In this document: in pieces, positions 16,359 through 25,083 of the stretch
Layout of the letters: the number at the start of each line of letters is the position of its first letter
Position numbering within the stretch: position 1 is the stretch's first letter
Notes under the pieces: generated by a model
Databases searched by the model: none
Seen by the model: the letters and a program-made list of their open reading frames with translations, nothing else
Told to the model about the DNA's origin: nothing
Position numbers and translations under genes: made by a program
Source of the DNA: Pseudoramibacter alactolyticus ATCC 23263
GTDB taxonomy: Bacteria; Bacillota; Clostridia; Eubacteriales; Eubacteriaceae
Direction: 5' to 3'
NCBI RefSeq assembly: GCF_000185505.1
Contig: NZ_GL622359.1
Location: forward strand, 1,819,391-1,862,040
Length of the DNA: 42,650 nucleotides

Positions 16359-17258
16359 TCAGTCCGGGCGCGCGCTGGGGGCGGCGACCAGTTCGCGGCT
16401 GACGGACTCGATCTGATCCGAGAGCACGGAGTGGCGGTTCCACAGGATGGTGAAATCGTGGTTGATTTTAAAGTCTGTCAGGGGAATGGTGCGCAGCGTG
16501 CCGCGGGCCAGGGCCTCTTCCGCCGCGGTTTGATAGAGAAAGGAGATGCCGCAGTCCCGTTCGAGCAGGGCGATGATGGCGTGCATATTGCCAACCTCGA
16601 CAAAATGGGCGAAGTCGGTGACGGCCAGCCCCATGACGGCCAGACTGCGCTCCAGTATGGCACGGGTGCCCGAGCCCGTCTCCCGGATCAGGATGCGTTC
16701 GCCGAGTAGATCCCGGGTGGCGCGAATGGGTCGGGCAAAGCGATGGCCGGCGGCGCACACGGGGATATAGGGCACACTGCGGTAGACGCGCTTTTCATAA
16801 TAGCCGGGATCGTAATACCCCTCTACCACGGCAAAGTCGATGCGGCCGTGGTTCAGATCGGCGAGGAGCTTTTGCGTGTTGCCGTAGCGCACCCGCAGGT
16901 CCGTGTGGGGATGACGGTGGATGAAGGCGGCCATGGGCGCAATGAGATCAAACTCGCCGATGGTCATCGTCACGCCGAAGGTCAGCCGGTGACGGCCCGG
17001 ACGGCTTTCCCGAATCCGGGTGCGGATCCGGGCTTCGTCGTTGCACATGGTTGTCATCGCGTCGCGCAGGATACGTCCGGCGGCGGTCAGCTGCAGTTTT
17101 TTCCCTTCCCGGGAAAAGAGCGTTTCGCCGAATTCGGCCTCAAGGGCGTGGATTTGCTGAGAGACGGCCGGCTGGGTGATGTGCATGGTCTCGGCGGTTT
17201 TGGAAAAATTCAGCGTTTCGCAGGCGTTCAGAAAGGTGTAAATTTTAAAATCGAGCAT
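16359..17258 (-). CDS. LysR-family transcriptional regulator
   Basis: A 299-residue LysR regulator. The N-terminal winged helix covers about residues 1-60 ('LNFSKTAETMHITQPAVSQQ' region), followed by a periplasmic-binding-like effector domain from about residue 90. GGAGG precedes the ATG. It is divergent from the yeiH gene, the same pairing as yeiE/yeiH in enterobacteria and cysL/yeiH-type pairs. Activation of yeiH by this protein is therefore likely, with a sulfur or anion signal as the family-based guess. Confidence 0.9.
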   Translation of the reverse strand: MLDFKIYTFLNACETLNFSKTAETMHITQPAVSQQIHALEAEFGETLFSREGKKLQLTAAGRILRDAMTTMCNDEARIRTRIRESRPGRHRLTFGVTMTIGEFDLIAPMAAFIHRHPHTDLRVRYGNTQKLLADLNHGRIDFAVVEGYYDPGYYEKRVYRSVPYIPVCAAGHRFARPIRATRDLLGERILIRETGSGTRAILERSLAVMGLAVTDFAHFVEVGNMHAIIALLERDCGISFLYQTAAEEALARGTLRTIPLTDFKINHDFTILWNRHSVLSDQIESVSRELVAAPSARPD

Positions 17259-17350
17259 GGTGTCCTCCGAATATAATAGGGCGTTATCGGTCTGTTCGAG
17301 CCGATGCCCAGGATGCGGCCAAAGGGGTTGTGGTGATTATCATAAATTTT

Positions 17351-17368
17351 ATTGATGATTAAATCAAT
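17351..17368. promoter_or_regulatory. Palindrome in the lysR-yeiH intergenic region
   Basis: ATTGAT, 6 nt, ATCAAT, lying between the divergent genes about 33 bp upstream of a TATACT -10 box at 17401-17406 whose -35 is poor. A LysR activator site is the natural reading. Confidence 0.5.
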
Positions 17369-17442
17369 ATTTATTATTTTATCTTTTGAAAAATTGCGAT
17401 TATACTGGATTTAAAACAAAGAGAAAATTTGGAGGGACAACG

Positions 17443-18468
17443 ATGGATTGGATTCGAGAACATAGCCGCGGCGTTTTGCTTTGCCTGGCGATCGCGCTGC
17501 CCAGCTGGTTTCTGGGGCAGGCCTTTCCGATTGTGGGCGGCCCGGTCATTGGGATTTTGCTGGGGATGATCGTCACGCTGTTGATCAGAGATAAATCGGC
17601 TTTGAACGCGGGGATCGGCTTTGTGTCGAAAAAGGTGCTGCAGTACGCGGTGATTTTGCTGGGCTTCGGTCTGAACCTGAGCGTGGTGCTCGAGACCGGG
17701 CGTCAGTCGTTGCCGATCATCGCGGTGACCATCGCCACGTCGCTGGTGCTGGCTTTTGCGCTCAGTCGGGCTTTTCACATCCCCGGCAAGATTGCGACGC
17801 TGATTGGCGTGGGCTCTTCCATCTGCGGGGGATCGGCCATTGCGGCGACGGCGCCGGTGATCGACGCCGACGACGAGCAGGTGGCCCAGGCGATTTCCGT
17901 GATCTTTTTATTTAACCTGATCGCGGCGCTGATTTTCCCGACGCTGGGCAATCTCATCGGTTTTGCCCATGGCAGCGAAGCCTTCGGCATTTTCGCGGGG
18001 ACCGCGGTGAACGACACCTCCTCGGTGACGGCGACGGCCTCTGTTTGGGACAGCATGCACCATCTGGGAAGCGCCACGCTGGACAAAGCCGTCACGGTGA
18101 AGCTCACGCGGACGCTGGCCATCATCCCGATCACCCTGGTGCTGGCGCTGCATCGGGCGCGCAGGGAGCAAAACGAAGATAATAGCTTCAGTTTTAAACG
18201 GGCGTTTCCGATGTTCATTTTGTATTTTGTGATCGCCTCGCTCATCACGACCGTCTGTGTGCACTTCGGCGTGGACGCGGCGGTTTTCAACCCGCTGAAG
18301 ACCTTGAGCAAATTCTTTATCGTGCTGGCGATGTCGGCGATCGGCTTGAATACCGATATTGTGAAGCTGGTGAAAAGCGGCGGCAAGCCGATTCTGCTGG
18401 GGTTTTGCTGTTGGGTGGGCATTGCCGCGATGAGCCTGCTCATGCAGCATCTCACCGGGCTTTGGTAA
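17443..18468 (+). CDS. yeiH: YeiH/UPF0324 family membrane protein
   Basis: A 341-residue polytopic membrane protein of the UPF0324 (YeiH) family, often annotated as a putative sulfate exporter. About ten hydrophobic segments are visible. Family signatures are 'LLGFGLNLS', '[17 protein letters not shown]' and '[10 protein letters not shown]'. GGAGGG lies six bases before the chosen ATG at 17443; the upstream frame from 17386 has no ribosome-binding site. A small hairpin ATCGGC/GCCGAT overlaps the 3' end (18468-18487). Transport specificity in the family is not firmly established. Confidence 0.88.
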   Translation: MDWIREHSRGVLLCLAIALPSWFLGQAFPIVGGPVIGILLGMIVTLLIRDKSALNAGIGFVSKKVLQYAVILLGFGLNLSVVLETGRQSLPIIAVTIATSLVLAFALSRAFHIPGKIATLIGVGSSICGGSAIAATAPVIDADDEQVAQAISVIFLFNLIAALIFPTLGNLIGFAHGSEAFGIFAGTAVNDTSSVTATASVWDSMHHLGSATLDKAVTVKLTRTLAIIPITLVLALHRARREQNEDNSFSFKRAFPMFILYFVIASLITTVCVHFGVDAAVFNPLKTLSKFFIVLAMSAIGLNTDIVKLVKSGGKPILLGFCCWVGIAAMSLLMQHLTGLW

Positions 18469-18558
18469 TCGGCGGGGCGAAGCCGATGCCCGGAAGGGGG
18501 GCGCCAATGCGTCCTTTTCGGTGTTTGGCGTTAAATTTGGATTTTTTTGAGATTTTTC

Positions 18559-18586
18559 TTGATTTATCGCGATTTCCTGCTATAAT
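18559..18586 (+). promoter_or_regulatory. Promoter of tRNA-Arg
   Basis: TTGATT, 16 bp, TATAAT, ending 17 bases before the mature tRNA. Confidence 0.75.
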
Positions 18587-18603
18587 AGATCGAGTAAGGT
18601 TGA

Positions 18604-18681
18604 TGCGCCAATAGCTCAGCTGGATAGAGCGTTCGGCTACGAACCGAAAGGGCAGGGGTTCGAATCCCTTTTGGCGCACCA
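18604..18681 (+). tRNA. tRNA-Arg (anticodon ACG)
   Basis: A complete cloverleaf: a 7-bp acceptor stem TGCGCCA/TGGCGCA, anticodon stem TTCGG/CCGAA with loop CTACGAA giving anticodon ACG, T-loop GGTTCGAATCC, and encoded CCA at 18679-18681. It decodes CGU (and, after A34 to inosine editing, CGC and CGA). Confidence 0.97.
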
Positions 18682-18697
18682 CTTTGTAAGGTATGTC

Positions 18698-18721
18698 GCA
18701 GGTCTAAGGACCTGCTTTTTT
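18698..18721 (+). terminator. Terminator of tRNA-Arg
   Basis: Perfect stem GCAGGTC/GACCTGC, a 4-nt loop, then six T. Confidence 0.93.
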
Positions 18722-18795
18722 ATTGCGCGTTTTGTGCATAGAAAGGTTCCGCTAAGTGTTTGCTTGATTTAATAATTGATTTGTGTTACCATTTT

Positions 18796-18815
18796 ATTGA
18801 CTTAAGTCAGTCAAT
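18796..18815. promoter_or_regulatory. Operator-like palindrome before the TetR gene
   Basis: ATTGACTTAAGTCAGTCAAT contains the perfect 10-bp palindrome GACTTAAGTC within a wider TTGAC/GTCAA frame. It lies 24 bases before the TetR start codon, downstream of a weak TTGATT/TACCAT promoter, the normal place for autorepression. The 12-mer ATTGACTTAAGT also occurs at 12206-12217. Confidence 0.6.
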
Positions 18816-18838
18816 TTTTAAAATTGAAGGAGCTTCGG

Positions 18839-19429
18839 ATGAGAACGACAAAGAAACCGGAAGAAAGAAAAGAAGAAATTGTCCAAACGGCAAAGCGTTT
18901 ATTTGTTGAAAGGGGATACAAAAGAACCCAGATAAAGGACATTGTCGGCGCGGTCGGCGTTGCACAGGGATTGTTTTATTATTATTTCAAATCAAAAGAA
19001 GACGTGATGGAAGCGGTCGCGGTGGAATACGGGACGAAAATTTTCTGCAGGATTCGAGAATTGGTCAATCAGGATATATCGGCCATTCAGAAACTGATGG
19101 TCATTTATGATTTTTTTATCGACGCGGCGCAGCAGCAAAAGGCTTTATTTTTGGAAATCCAAAACGCGGGAGGCGGCGAAGTTCACGAGAAAATCATATT
19201 GGATGTCGGCGGGAAACTTATTCCCTATATCAGTCAGATTATAAAAGAAGGAAAAAAGAACGGGGAATTGAGCTGCGAGGCTCCCGATTTGGTTTCACAT
19301 TTTTGTGTCAGCGGGATGATACAGGTTTTAAATGCCGTTCCGGCAGATCGAAAGATTCAATTTATGACAGATAACAGAAAGATTTTCATTGGTCTTTTTG
19401 TTCGAATACTTGAAATAAAGGAGTGTTAA
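18839..19429 (+). CDS. TetR-family transcriptional regulator
   Basis: A 196-residue TetR regulator: a DNA-binding helix-turn-helix at about residues 25-50 ('IKDIVGAVGVAQGLFYYYFKS') and a ligand-binding C-terminal domain of the YfiR/AcrR kind. GAAGGAG lies six bases before the ATG at 18839. It is the first gene of a six-gene run ending at 24976, with only three bases before the radical SAM gene. It is probably a repressor of that operon responding to the product or a related compound. The gene is AT-richer than the genes left of the tRNA. Confidence 0.88.
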   Translation: MRTTKKPEERKEEIVQTAKRLFVERGYKRTQIKDIVGAVGVAQGLFYYYFKSKEDVMEAVAVEYGTKIFCRIRELVNQDISAIQKLMVIYDFFIDAAQQQKALFLEIQNAGGGEVHEKIILDVGGKLIPYISQIIKEGKKNGELSCEAPDLVSHFCVSGMIQVLNAVPADRKIQFMTDNRKIFIGLFVRILEIKEC

Positions 19430-19432
19430 TCC

Positions 19433-20659
19433 ATGAGTCAGCATAAGGTCTTTTCCGATTTGAACGATCGCATTGAATCTGCCATGTCCGTCCGGAATTT
19501 GGAGCGGGAAAGCCGTCAGATTGCTCATTTTATCAATAAGCATGGCGAAAGATTCCATTATGATGCGCAAAAAAAGCGTTTTTTTATCAACAGCTTTTAT
19601 CCGTCCTTTCCGGGAAAGGCATGGACGCGTTTTATTTTGGGCGGCAAGAAAATTGTAAAAGACAATACCAGAATCCCGATTCAGGCGGATATCGTGGTGA
19701 CGGGGAAATGCCACTGCAATTGTTGGCATTGCTTTCGGATAAAAGATAAACGGGAAGATCTGTCGTTAAAGGAAATTGAACGCGTGATGGGGGAGCTTTA
19801 CGCATTAGGGACGGCCACTGTGGGGATCACGGGCGGAGAGCCGATGCTGCGGGAAGACATTCGGGATATTTTAAAATTGATTCCGGAAGGCATGGAAGGA
19901 CAGCTTTATACCACAGGCCACCAGATAGACAAAAATTTTGCCGAATTTATTCAATCGACAAACGTGACGAGGGTTATCGTCAGCCTGGATCACTACCTTG
20001 AAGATGCGGCAAACGCGATGCGACATTACGGCCACGCATATGAGGAAGCCGTCAAGGCCATCCAGTGTTTGGTTTCATCCGGCGTTTATACGGCCGTGAC
20101 GGTTTGCATCACTGAAAATTTATTGAATGAAGAAAAACTGACGACTTATTTCAGACTGGTCAGCTCGCTGGGGCTGAATGAAATCAGAATTATTCTTCCC
20201 ATTCCGCAGGGAAATTTGGAAGGCCGGCGCGTCAGCCGCATTTATTCAGATGCGATTAAATATATTAAAAACATCAAGAAAAAATATGAAAAGGATATTT
20301 CATTTCCCGGTATTTTAAATTTCTGTGAATTTGAAAGCCCCGATTATCTGGGCTGCAGCGCGGGCGCCAATTATATTTCGATCAATAACGACGGCCTGGT
20401 TACGCCGTGTGTCGCGGTTCCCCTGTCCTTTGGCAATATCCGAAAGAAGCATCTGAAAGATATTTTTGAAGAGATGAAGCGCTATTTCCCGAAATCCGGA
20501 AGAATTTGCTACGGTAAGCTTTCGGGCAGGGCCATGTCGGGGATGGATGTGGATACGCGCGTCACGCCGTTGGGCGTTGAAGATTCCGCCCAGGTCGCCT
20601 GTCGCTGCGCCAAGTCAAAGCGCCGGGCGGCGCTGTTTGACTGTTTTAACTTAAAATAA
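19433..20659 (+). CDS. Radical SAM enzyme with SPASM-like C-terminal cysteines
   Basis: A 408-residue radical SAM protein. The cluster motif is C93-x3-C97-x2-C100 ('CHCNCWHC'), followed by the SAM-binding 'GGEP' near residue 135. The C-terminal part has further cysteines (around residues 304 and 322 in 'GCSAG' and 'TPCVAV', then 'ICYGK', 'CRC' and 'FDCF'), as in SPASM/twitch proteins that bind auxiliary Fe-S clusters. Such enzymes usually modify peptides or carrier-bound substrates. The first 85 residues are an extra N-terminal region, perhaps a substrate-recognition part. It is in an operon with a KAS III-like enzyme and an acyl carrier protein, and no precursor peptide gene is evident, so the substrate may be carrier-bound. 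Confidence 0.87.
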   Translation: MSQHKVFSDLNDRIESAMSVRNLERESRQIAHFINKHGERFHYDAQKKRFFINSFYPSFPGKAWTRFILGGKKIVKDNTRIPIQADIVVTGKCHCNCWHCFRIKDKREDLSLKEIERVMGELYALGTATVGITGGEPMLREDIRDILKLIPEGMEGQLYTTGHQIDKNFAEFIQSTNVTRVIVSLDHYLEDAANAMRHYGHAYEEAVKAIQCLVSSGVYTAVTVCITENLLNEEKLTTYFRLVSSLGLNEIRIILPIPQGNLEGRRVSRIYSDAIKYIKNIKKKYEKDISFPGILNFCEFESPDYLGCSAGANYISINNDGLVTPCVAVPLSFGNIRKKHLKDIFEEMKRYFPKSGRICYGKLSGRAMSGMDVDTRVTPLGVEDSAQVACRCAKSKRRAALFDCFNLK

Positions 20660-20678
20660 AGAATGGGGGAAAGAAAGA

Positions 20679-21695
20679 ATGACGAGCATAATCGGAACGG
20701 GAAGTTTTTGTCCGCCGGTCGTCAAAGACGAAGCGTTTATAAAAAAATATGGCAAGAAAGCGGTGGCGGCCGGCCGGCTGCTGGCGCACCATGAGCACTA
20801 TCAGGCCACGGTCCCCGATACGGGCGAACGGCTGCATTCCAATCTGGATATGGCTGAAGAAGCATCCCGGCGAGCCATCCTTTCAGCGGGGCTCGATCCC
20901 AATGATGTGGACATGATAATCTATTCGTCATGCTCGCCGGAAATGTTGCTGCCGCCCTCTTTTGCATTATTGCAAAAACGCATGGGAATTGACCGCTGTG
21001 CAGGTGTCGACATCCGGTCTGGCTGCGCGGGATTCGGCACGGCATTGACGGTGGCGGATGCCGCCGTCAAGACGGGAAAGGCGAACCGGGTGCTGGTGGT
21101 CGGCGCGGATGCCATATCTTCGCGGTTTACGATGCTGCCGGCAAAAACGGCCGGCATCAAAACCGTCTTCAACCACATGTTTTTCGGCGATGCGGCAGGC
21201 GCGGTCGTTTTGGCCGATGTGCAGGATCGCGGCATTTTATATTCTGAAATGGTTTCGGATCATGCGGATGTTGTCAGCGGCTCGTCGATGACAATCGGCG
21301 GCTCGCGTTTTCCATATCCGAATGAAGCGGTTCCGGAAGATGATTGGGCGGTCTATCAAAAGGGCGGCGTCAGTGAAAAATATTTGTCGGAAGCGCTGAT
21401 CAATACGCTGGGCCGGCTGAAGGATCGGCAAAAAGTGGCCATGGATCAGATCGATGCGTTTATCATGCCAATTGAATCGGAAAAAATCCGCCAAAAGGTT
21501 TTATGCGCATTCCCGGAAATCGATGCGCACAAAATTTTAAGCGGCGGGGAGGGCGGCGCGCTGATCAACGCGGCCATCCCGCTGACCATCGATCGAGCGG
21601 TAAAGGCAAACCAGATAAAGGAAAACGATCGCGTGTTGATTTATGCCGCGGAGAACACGCAGTGGCAGCACGCTGTCGTTATCATGAAGTGGTAA
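20679..21695 (+). CDS. KAS III (FabH)-like acyltransferase with incomplete catalytic triad
   Basis: A 338-residue thiolase-fold protein of the ketoacyl synthase III type. The nucleophile is C116 in 'DIRSGCAGFG'. In FabH the triad is completed by His in 'PHQAN' and Asn in 'GNTS'. Here the corresponding stretches read 'FIMPIESEK' (residues 261-269) and 'GGEGGAL' (289-295), so both residues are missing. Without them decarboxylative condensation is unlikely; acyl transfer from CoA or a carrier through the cysteine is the probable activity (inference from KAS III-like acyltransferases). It sits directly before a dedicated acyl carrier protein. The ribosome-binding site is a weak GGGGGA. Confidence 0.85.
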   Translation: MTSIIGTGSFCPPVVKDEAFIKKYGKKAVAAGRLLAHHEHYQATVPDTGERLHSNLDMAEEASRRAILSAGLDPNDVDMIIYSSCSPEMLLPPSFALLQKRMGIDRCAGVDIRSGCAGFGTALTVADAAVKTGKANRVLVVGADAISSRFTMLPAKTAGIKTVFNHMFFGDAAGAVVLADVQDRGILYSEMVSDHADVVSGSSMTIGGSRFPYPNEAVPEDDWAVYQKGGVSEKYLSEALINTLGRLKDRQKVAMDQIDAFIMPIESEKIRQKVLCAFPEIDAHKILSGGEGGALINAAIPLTIDRAVKANQIKENDRVLIYAAENTQWQHAVVIMKW

Positions 21696-21707
21696 AGGAG
21701 GTTGATC

Positions 21708-21944
21708 GTGGACGTGATGGAAAGACTCGGGGATTTGATAGGCGAGAATTATAATTTGGATCATGTTGAGCTTCGCGAGGATACGCGGTTAATCGAGGAT
21801 TTACACCTCGACAGTTTGGATATGGTCGAAATGGTGGTGGAAATAGAGGATGCCTTTGATATTGTCATCCCGGAAGAAAAGATGGAAGCCATGGAGAATA
21901 TCGGCGACGTCGTCGGCGTCATCGAAGCATTATCCGGCAAATAA
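21708..21944 (+). CDS. Acyl carrier protein
   Basis: A 78-residue acidic four-helix carrier protein. The phosphopantetheine attachment serine is S36 in 'LDSLDMVE'. The GTG at 21708, six bases after AAAGGAGG, is preferred to the in-frame TTG at 21702, which abuts the ribosome-binding site. It lies between the KAS III-like gene and the ABC transporter genes, so it is a pathway-specific carrier rather than the housekeeping AcpP. Confidence 0.92.
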   Translation: MDVMERLGDLIGENYNLDHVELREDTRLIEDLHLDSLDMVEMVVEIEDAFDIVIPEEKMEAMENIGDVVGVIEALSGK

Positions 21945-21959
21945 AATGGAGGTACGGAA

Positions 21960-22661
21960 TTGAAGGCAATCGCATTTGATAAGGTGTCCAAGGAATATCA
22001 GGTGGGCCGGGGAAGCGTCAAGGCGCTGGACCAGGTCAGCTTTGGTATCGAGCCGCAGAAGGTAACGGTCATTTTGGGACCGAGCGGTTCGGGGAAAAGT
22101 ACGATATTGAATTTAATGGGGGGAATGGATCATCCGACATCAGGGAAAATTGAAGTGTTTCAGGAGGATATTTCCGGCTTGTCGGAGAAAGCGCTGACGA
22201 TTTACCGCCGGCAGAAAATCGGCTTTGTATTTCAATTCTATAATTTAATTCCGTCGCTGAACGCGCTCGAGAATATCAGCATTGTCGAAAAGATGACGCA
22301 TCACGCGTTTGATGCCGGCGAGATGATCGCACGCGTGGGGCTGGCAGATCGGAAAAGGCATTTTCCGGCGGAGCTTTCCGGCGGGGAGATGCAGCGCCTG
22401 TCCATCGCGAGGGCCCTGTGCAAAAATCCAGATATTTTGCTGTGTGACGAGCCGACCGGCGCATTGGACAGCGCGACGGGCAGGGCGATCTTGACGTTGC
22501 TGATGGATATGGCCGAAACTTATCAGAAAACTGTTATCATTGTCACGCACAATGCTGCGATTGCCCGGTGCGCGGATGCCGTGCTCCACCTGAAGGATGG
22601 GAAAATCGAGGCGATGGAAACCAATCCGAGACCGCTGAAGGTCGATGAAATACAATGGTGA
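21960..22661 (+). CDS. ABC transporter ATP-binding protein, MacB/LolD type
   Basis: A 233-residue ATPase. Walker A is 'GPSGSGKST' (about residues 40-48), the signature 'LSGGEMQRLSIARAL' and Walker B 'ILLCDEPTGALD' follow. This is the subgroup that pairs with FtsX-type permeases. The start is TTG at 21960, seven bases after GGAGG. It overlaps the permease gene by seven bases. It powers export or extraction of the operon product from the membrane. Confidence 0.93.
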   Translation: MKAIAFDKVSKEYQVGRGSVKALDQVSFGIEPQKVTVILGPSGSGKSTILNLMGGMDHPTSGKIEVFQEDISGLSEKALTIYRRQKIGFVFQFYNLIPSLNALENISIVEKMTHHAFDAGEMIARVGLADRKRHFPAELSGGEMQRLSIARALCKNPDILLCDEPTGALDSATGRAILTLLMDMAETYQKTVIIVTHNAAIARCADAVLHLKDGKIEAMETNPRPLKVDEIQW

Positions 22662-24976
22662 CGAAAATGCTTTTTAAGAAAATGTGCCGCGACGTGTGGC
22701 GGCTGAGAGCACAGTTTTTGTCTATTTTGATGATGTGCTTTGTGGGCATGCTCATTTATGCCGGCATCGAGGGCGTGTGGCACGGCATGCAGGTCGAAGC
22801 GGACGCTTATTTTAAAGAGACCCGTCTGGCCGATATCTGGGTGACGGGCCAATTTTTGGACAGCGAGGATGTCCGCGAGATTGAAAAAATCAAAAAAATT
22901 GACAGCGCGCAGTTATCGGTCGTTCAAAATGCGTATCTGGATTATCAAAAAAACCGTACGATTCAACTTGTGGCCAATAACAAAAACCAATTGTCGAAGC
23001 CGAAGGTTATCAGCGGCAAAAGCTATGATGCAGATGGTCCGGGGATCTGGCTGGACAAAGACTATGCCGCGCAAAGACATGTGTACGCGGGCGATACCAT
23101 CACATTGTACAGCGACGGCAGAAGCGTTGAGGAGAAAGTCAGCGGATTGATTTATCATCCGAAATACATTAACTATACCGGAACGCGTTCGCCGCTGGTT
23201 CCCGATCACGCCAAGGATACCTACGGCCTGGTTTCCCCGGATACCCTAAACCGGTTAACGGGGAGAAAACTGTGCTTTAATCAGATTCAGATCAAAACCA
23301 CTGCGGCGGGAAAAGCGCAGACGCAGTTAAAATCAGACATCCGCAGCGCGCTGGGCGATAAATACACAAACAGCATGAACCGGGAAGAGGTGACGGCTGT
23401 CTCGGCCTATCTCAATAAAATACAGCAGATCAAAAAGATGTCGGTCCTGTTTTCGATCATTTTCTTTCTTCTGGCGCTGCTGACGATTTATACAACTATG
23501 AAGCGCATCGTTTGGCAGCAGCGGCCGCAGATCGGCGTTTTAAAGGCGCTGGGATTCACGAATTTTCAGATCAAGGCGCATTATGCGCTGTACGGGCTGA
23601 CGGTTAGCAGTCTGGGCGCCGCATTGGGGCGGCTTGCGGCTCCGTATACAGTGACGCCGGTGCTTTTGAATTTGCAAAAGGAATTTTACAGTATGCCCCG
23701 GTGGCGGGAAAGCAACACGTATTATTCAATCGCGATTATTTTTTTAATCGTCGGGATCTGCACGCTGGCGGCGTGGCTGTCCAGCCGGTCGATTGTCAGA
23801 GAAATGCCGGCGGAGTCCCTGCGCAACGAAATGAAAAGCGGGAGCCGGCAGGTCGTTATTGAAAAGATACCGGGCCTTTGGAAAGCGCTCAGCTTTGACT
23901 GGCGGTGGGCGCTGCGGGATATGGCCAAAAATAAAACGCGGACGCTCATTGGCATCATTGGAGTTCTCGGCAGCATGGTGTTATTGATGGCGAGCTTTGG
24001 TTTGCAGGATACGATCACGATCACGAATCGAAAAATATACGGCGCCCAATATTCGTATCATGAAAAAATAAAGGTCGCGCCGACGATGACGCCGGAGCAG
24101 AAAGCGGCGGCTGAAAGGCTGCTGCGAGGGGAGGATCAATGGGCCAGCGAAAACGGCTGCGAAATTCAAAGTGGACGCGCGATCCGCTCGGAAAATGTCT
24201 TTGTGTTCGATACTGGATTTTATTTGACGCTGCGCGGCCGCGGGGGCCGGCCCGTCAAATTGCCGGACCACGGGGCCCTGCTCTCGCGCCGTGCGGCAAC
24301 CGAGCTGGGGGTTCAGAAAAACGACACGATCAATGTTCTGGCACATTATCAGCAAATTATTCGGGTGCGGGTCGCGGGCATCGTTGACGTGCCGTCCCCG
24401 CAGGGGGTTTACCTGTCGAAAAAGGCCTGGGAAGCGACGGGCAGTGCCTTTGTGCCCAACGAATTATTGATCGGAAAGAACAAAAATGTCCGTGCAATCG
24501 AAAAAATACCAAGCATGGGGCAAGCGGTCAAACTAAACGATCAGCTGGCGGATGCGGAAAAGGTTTTAAAGAGCGTTCAGGGAGTGGTCATCTTGCTGCT
24601 GGCGGCCGCCGTCGTTCTGAGCGTCGTGATCCTCTATAATCTCGGGCTTTTAAATTTTGCGGAAAGATATCGGGAATATGCTACGTTGAGGGTTCTGGGC
24701 GCCACCCATTCGGAAATCAGGCAATTGATTTTGAAAAATAACGGGATGAATATCGTCATCGGCTGGGTGCTCGGCGTCGTCGCGGGTTATCAATTTCTCG
24801 GCGTGTACGTGAAGGCCATCTCGACATCGACCACGGTCTATTCCCCGTATTTAAGTGCGGCGTCTTTTATGATGGCCTCGACCATTTCGATGGGGTGCGC
24901 CTTTCTTGTCAATTTGTTGGTCGCCGGGAAAGCGGCCCGACTTGATATGGTCGAATCGCTCAAGTCCGTCGAATAA
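22655..24976 (+). CDS. FtsX/MacB-type ABC transporter permease
   Basis: A 773-residue permease with two FtsX-like modules. A first membrane helix (about residues 17-38) is followed by an extracellular domain. A three-helix block spans about 268-385, another helix lies at about 437-460, then a second extracellular domain and a final three-helix block at about 645-760. These mechanotransmission-type permeases move lipopeptides, peptides or lipids rather than small solutes. The start overlaps the ATPase gene. It is the last gene of the operon. The organisation predicts a membrane-associated, possibly acylated product. Confidence 0.9.
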   Translation: MVTKMLFKKMCRDVWRLRAQFLSILMMCFVGMLIYAGIEGVWHGMQVEADAYFKETRLADIWVTGQFLDSEDVREIEKIKKIDSAQLSVVQNAYLDYQKNRTIQLVANNKNQLSKPKVISGKSYDADGPGIWLDKDYAAQRHVYAGDTITLYSDGRSVEEKVSGLIYHPKYINYTGTRSPLVPDHAKDTYGLVSPDTLNRLTGRKLCFNQIQIKTTAAGKAQTQLKSDIRSALGDKYTNSMNREEVTAVSAYLNKIQQIKKMSVLFSIIFFLLALLTIYTTMKRIVWQQRPQIGVLKALGFTNFQIKAHYALYGLTVSSLGAALGRLAAPYTVTPVLLNLQKEFYSMPRWRESNTYYSIAIIFLIVGICTLAAWLSSRSIVREMPAESLRNEMKSGSRQVVIEKIPGLWKALSFDWRWALRDMAKNKTRTLIGIIGVLGSMVLLMASFGLQDTITITNRKIYGAQYSYHEKIKVAPTMTPEQKAAAERLLRGEDQWASENGCEIQSGRAIRSENVFVFDTGFYLTLRGRGGRPVKLPDHGALLSRRAATELGVQKNDTINVLAHYQQIIRVRVAGIVDVPSPQGVYLSKKAWEATGSAFVPNELLIGKNKNVRAIEKIPSMGQAVKLNDQLADAEKVLKSVQGVVILLLAAAVVLSVVILYNLGLLNFAERYREYATLRVLGATHSEIRQLILKNNGMNIVIGWVLGVVAGYQFLGVYVKAISTSTTVYSPYLSAASFMMASTISMGCAFLVNLLVAGKAARLDMVESLKSVE

Positions 24977-25083
24977 AAAAGTGCAACGGGATGAAAAAGT
25001 TATCAGCTTTATGATTGGCATAGACGGGCGGCGAATTTTAGAGATATAATTAAAACCGACACCGCAATTTGGGAGGGAACATT

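Noticed and set aside
17351-17368. FNR site in the lysR-yeiH region
   Set aside because: The half-sites are six bases apart rather than four, so it fits a LysR-type site better.
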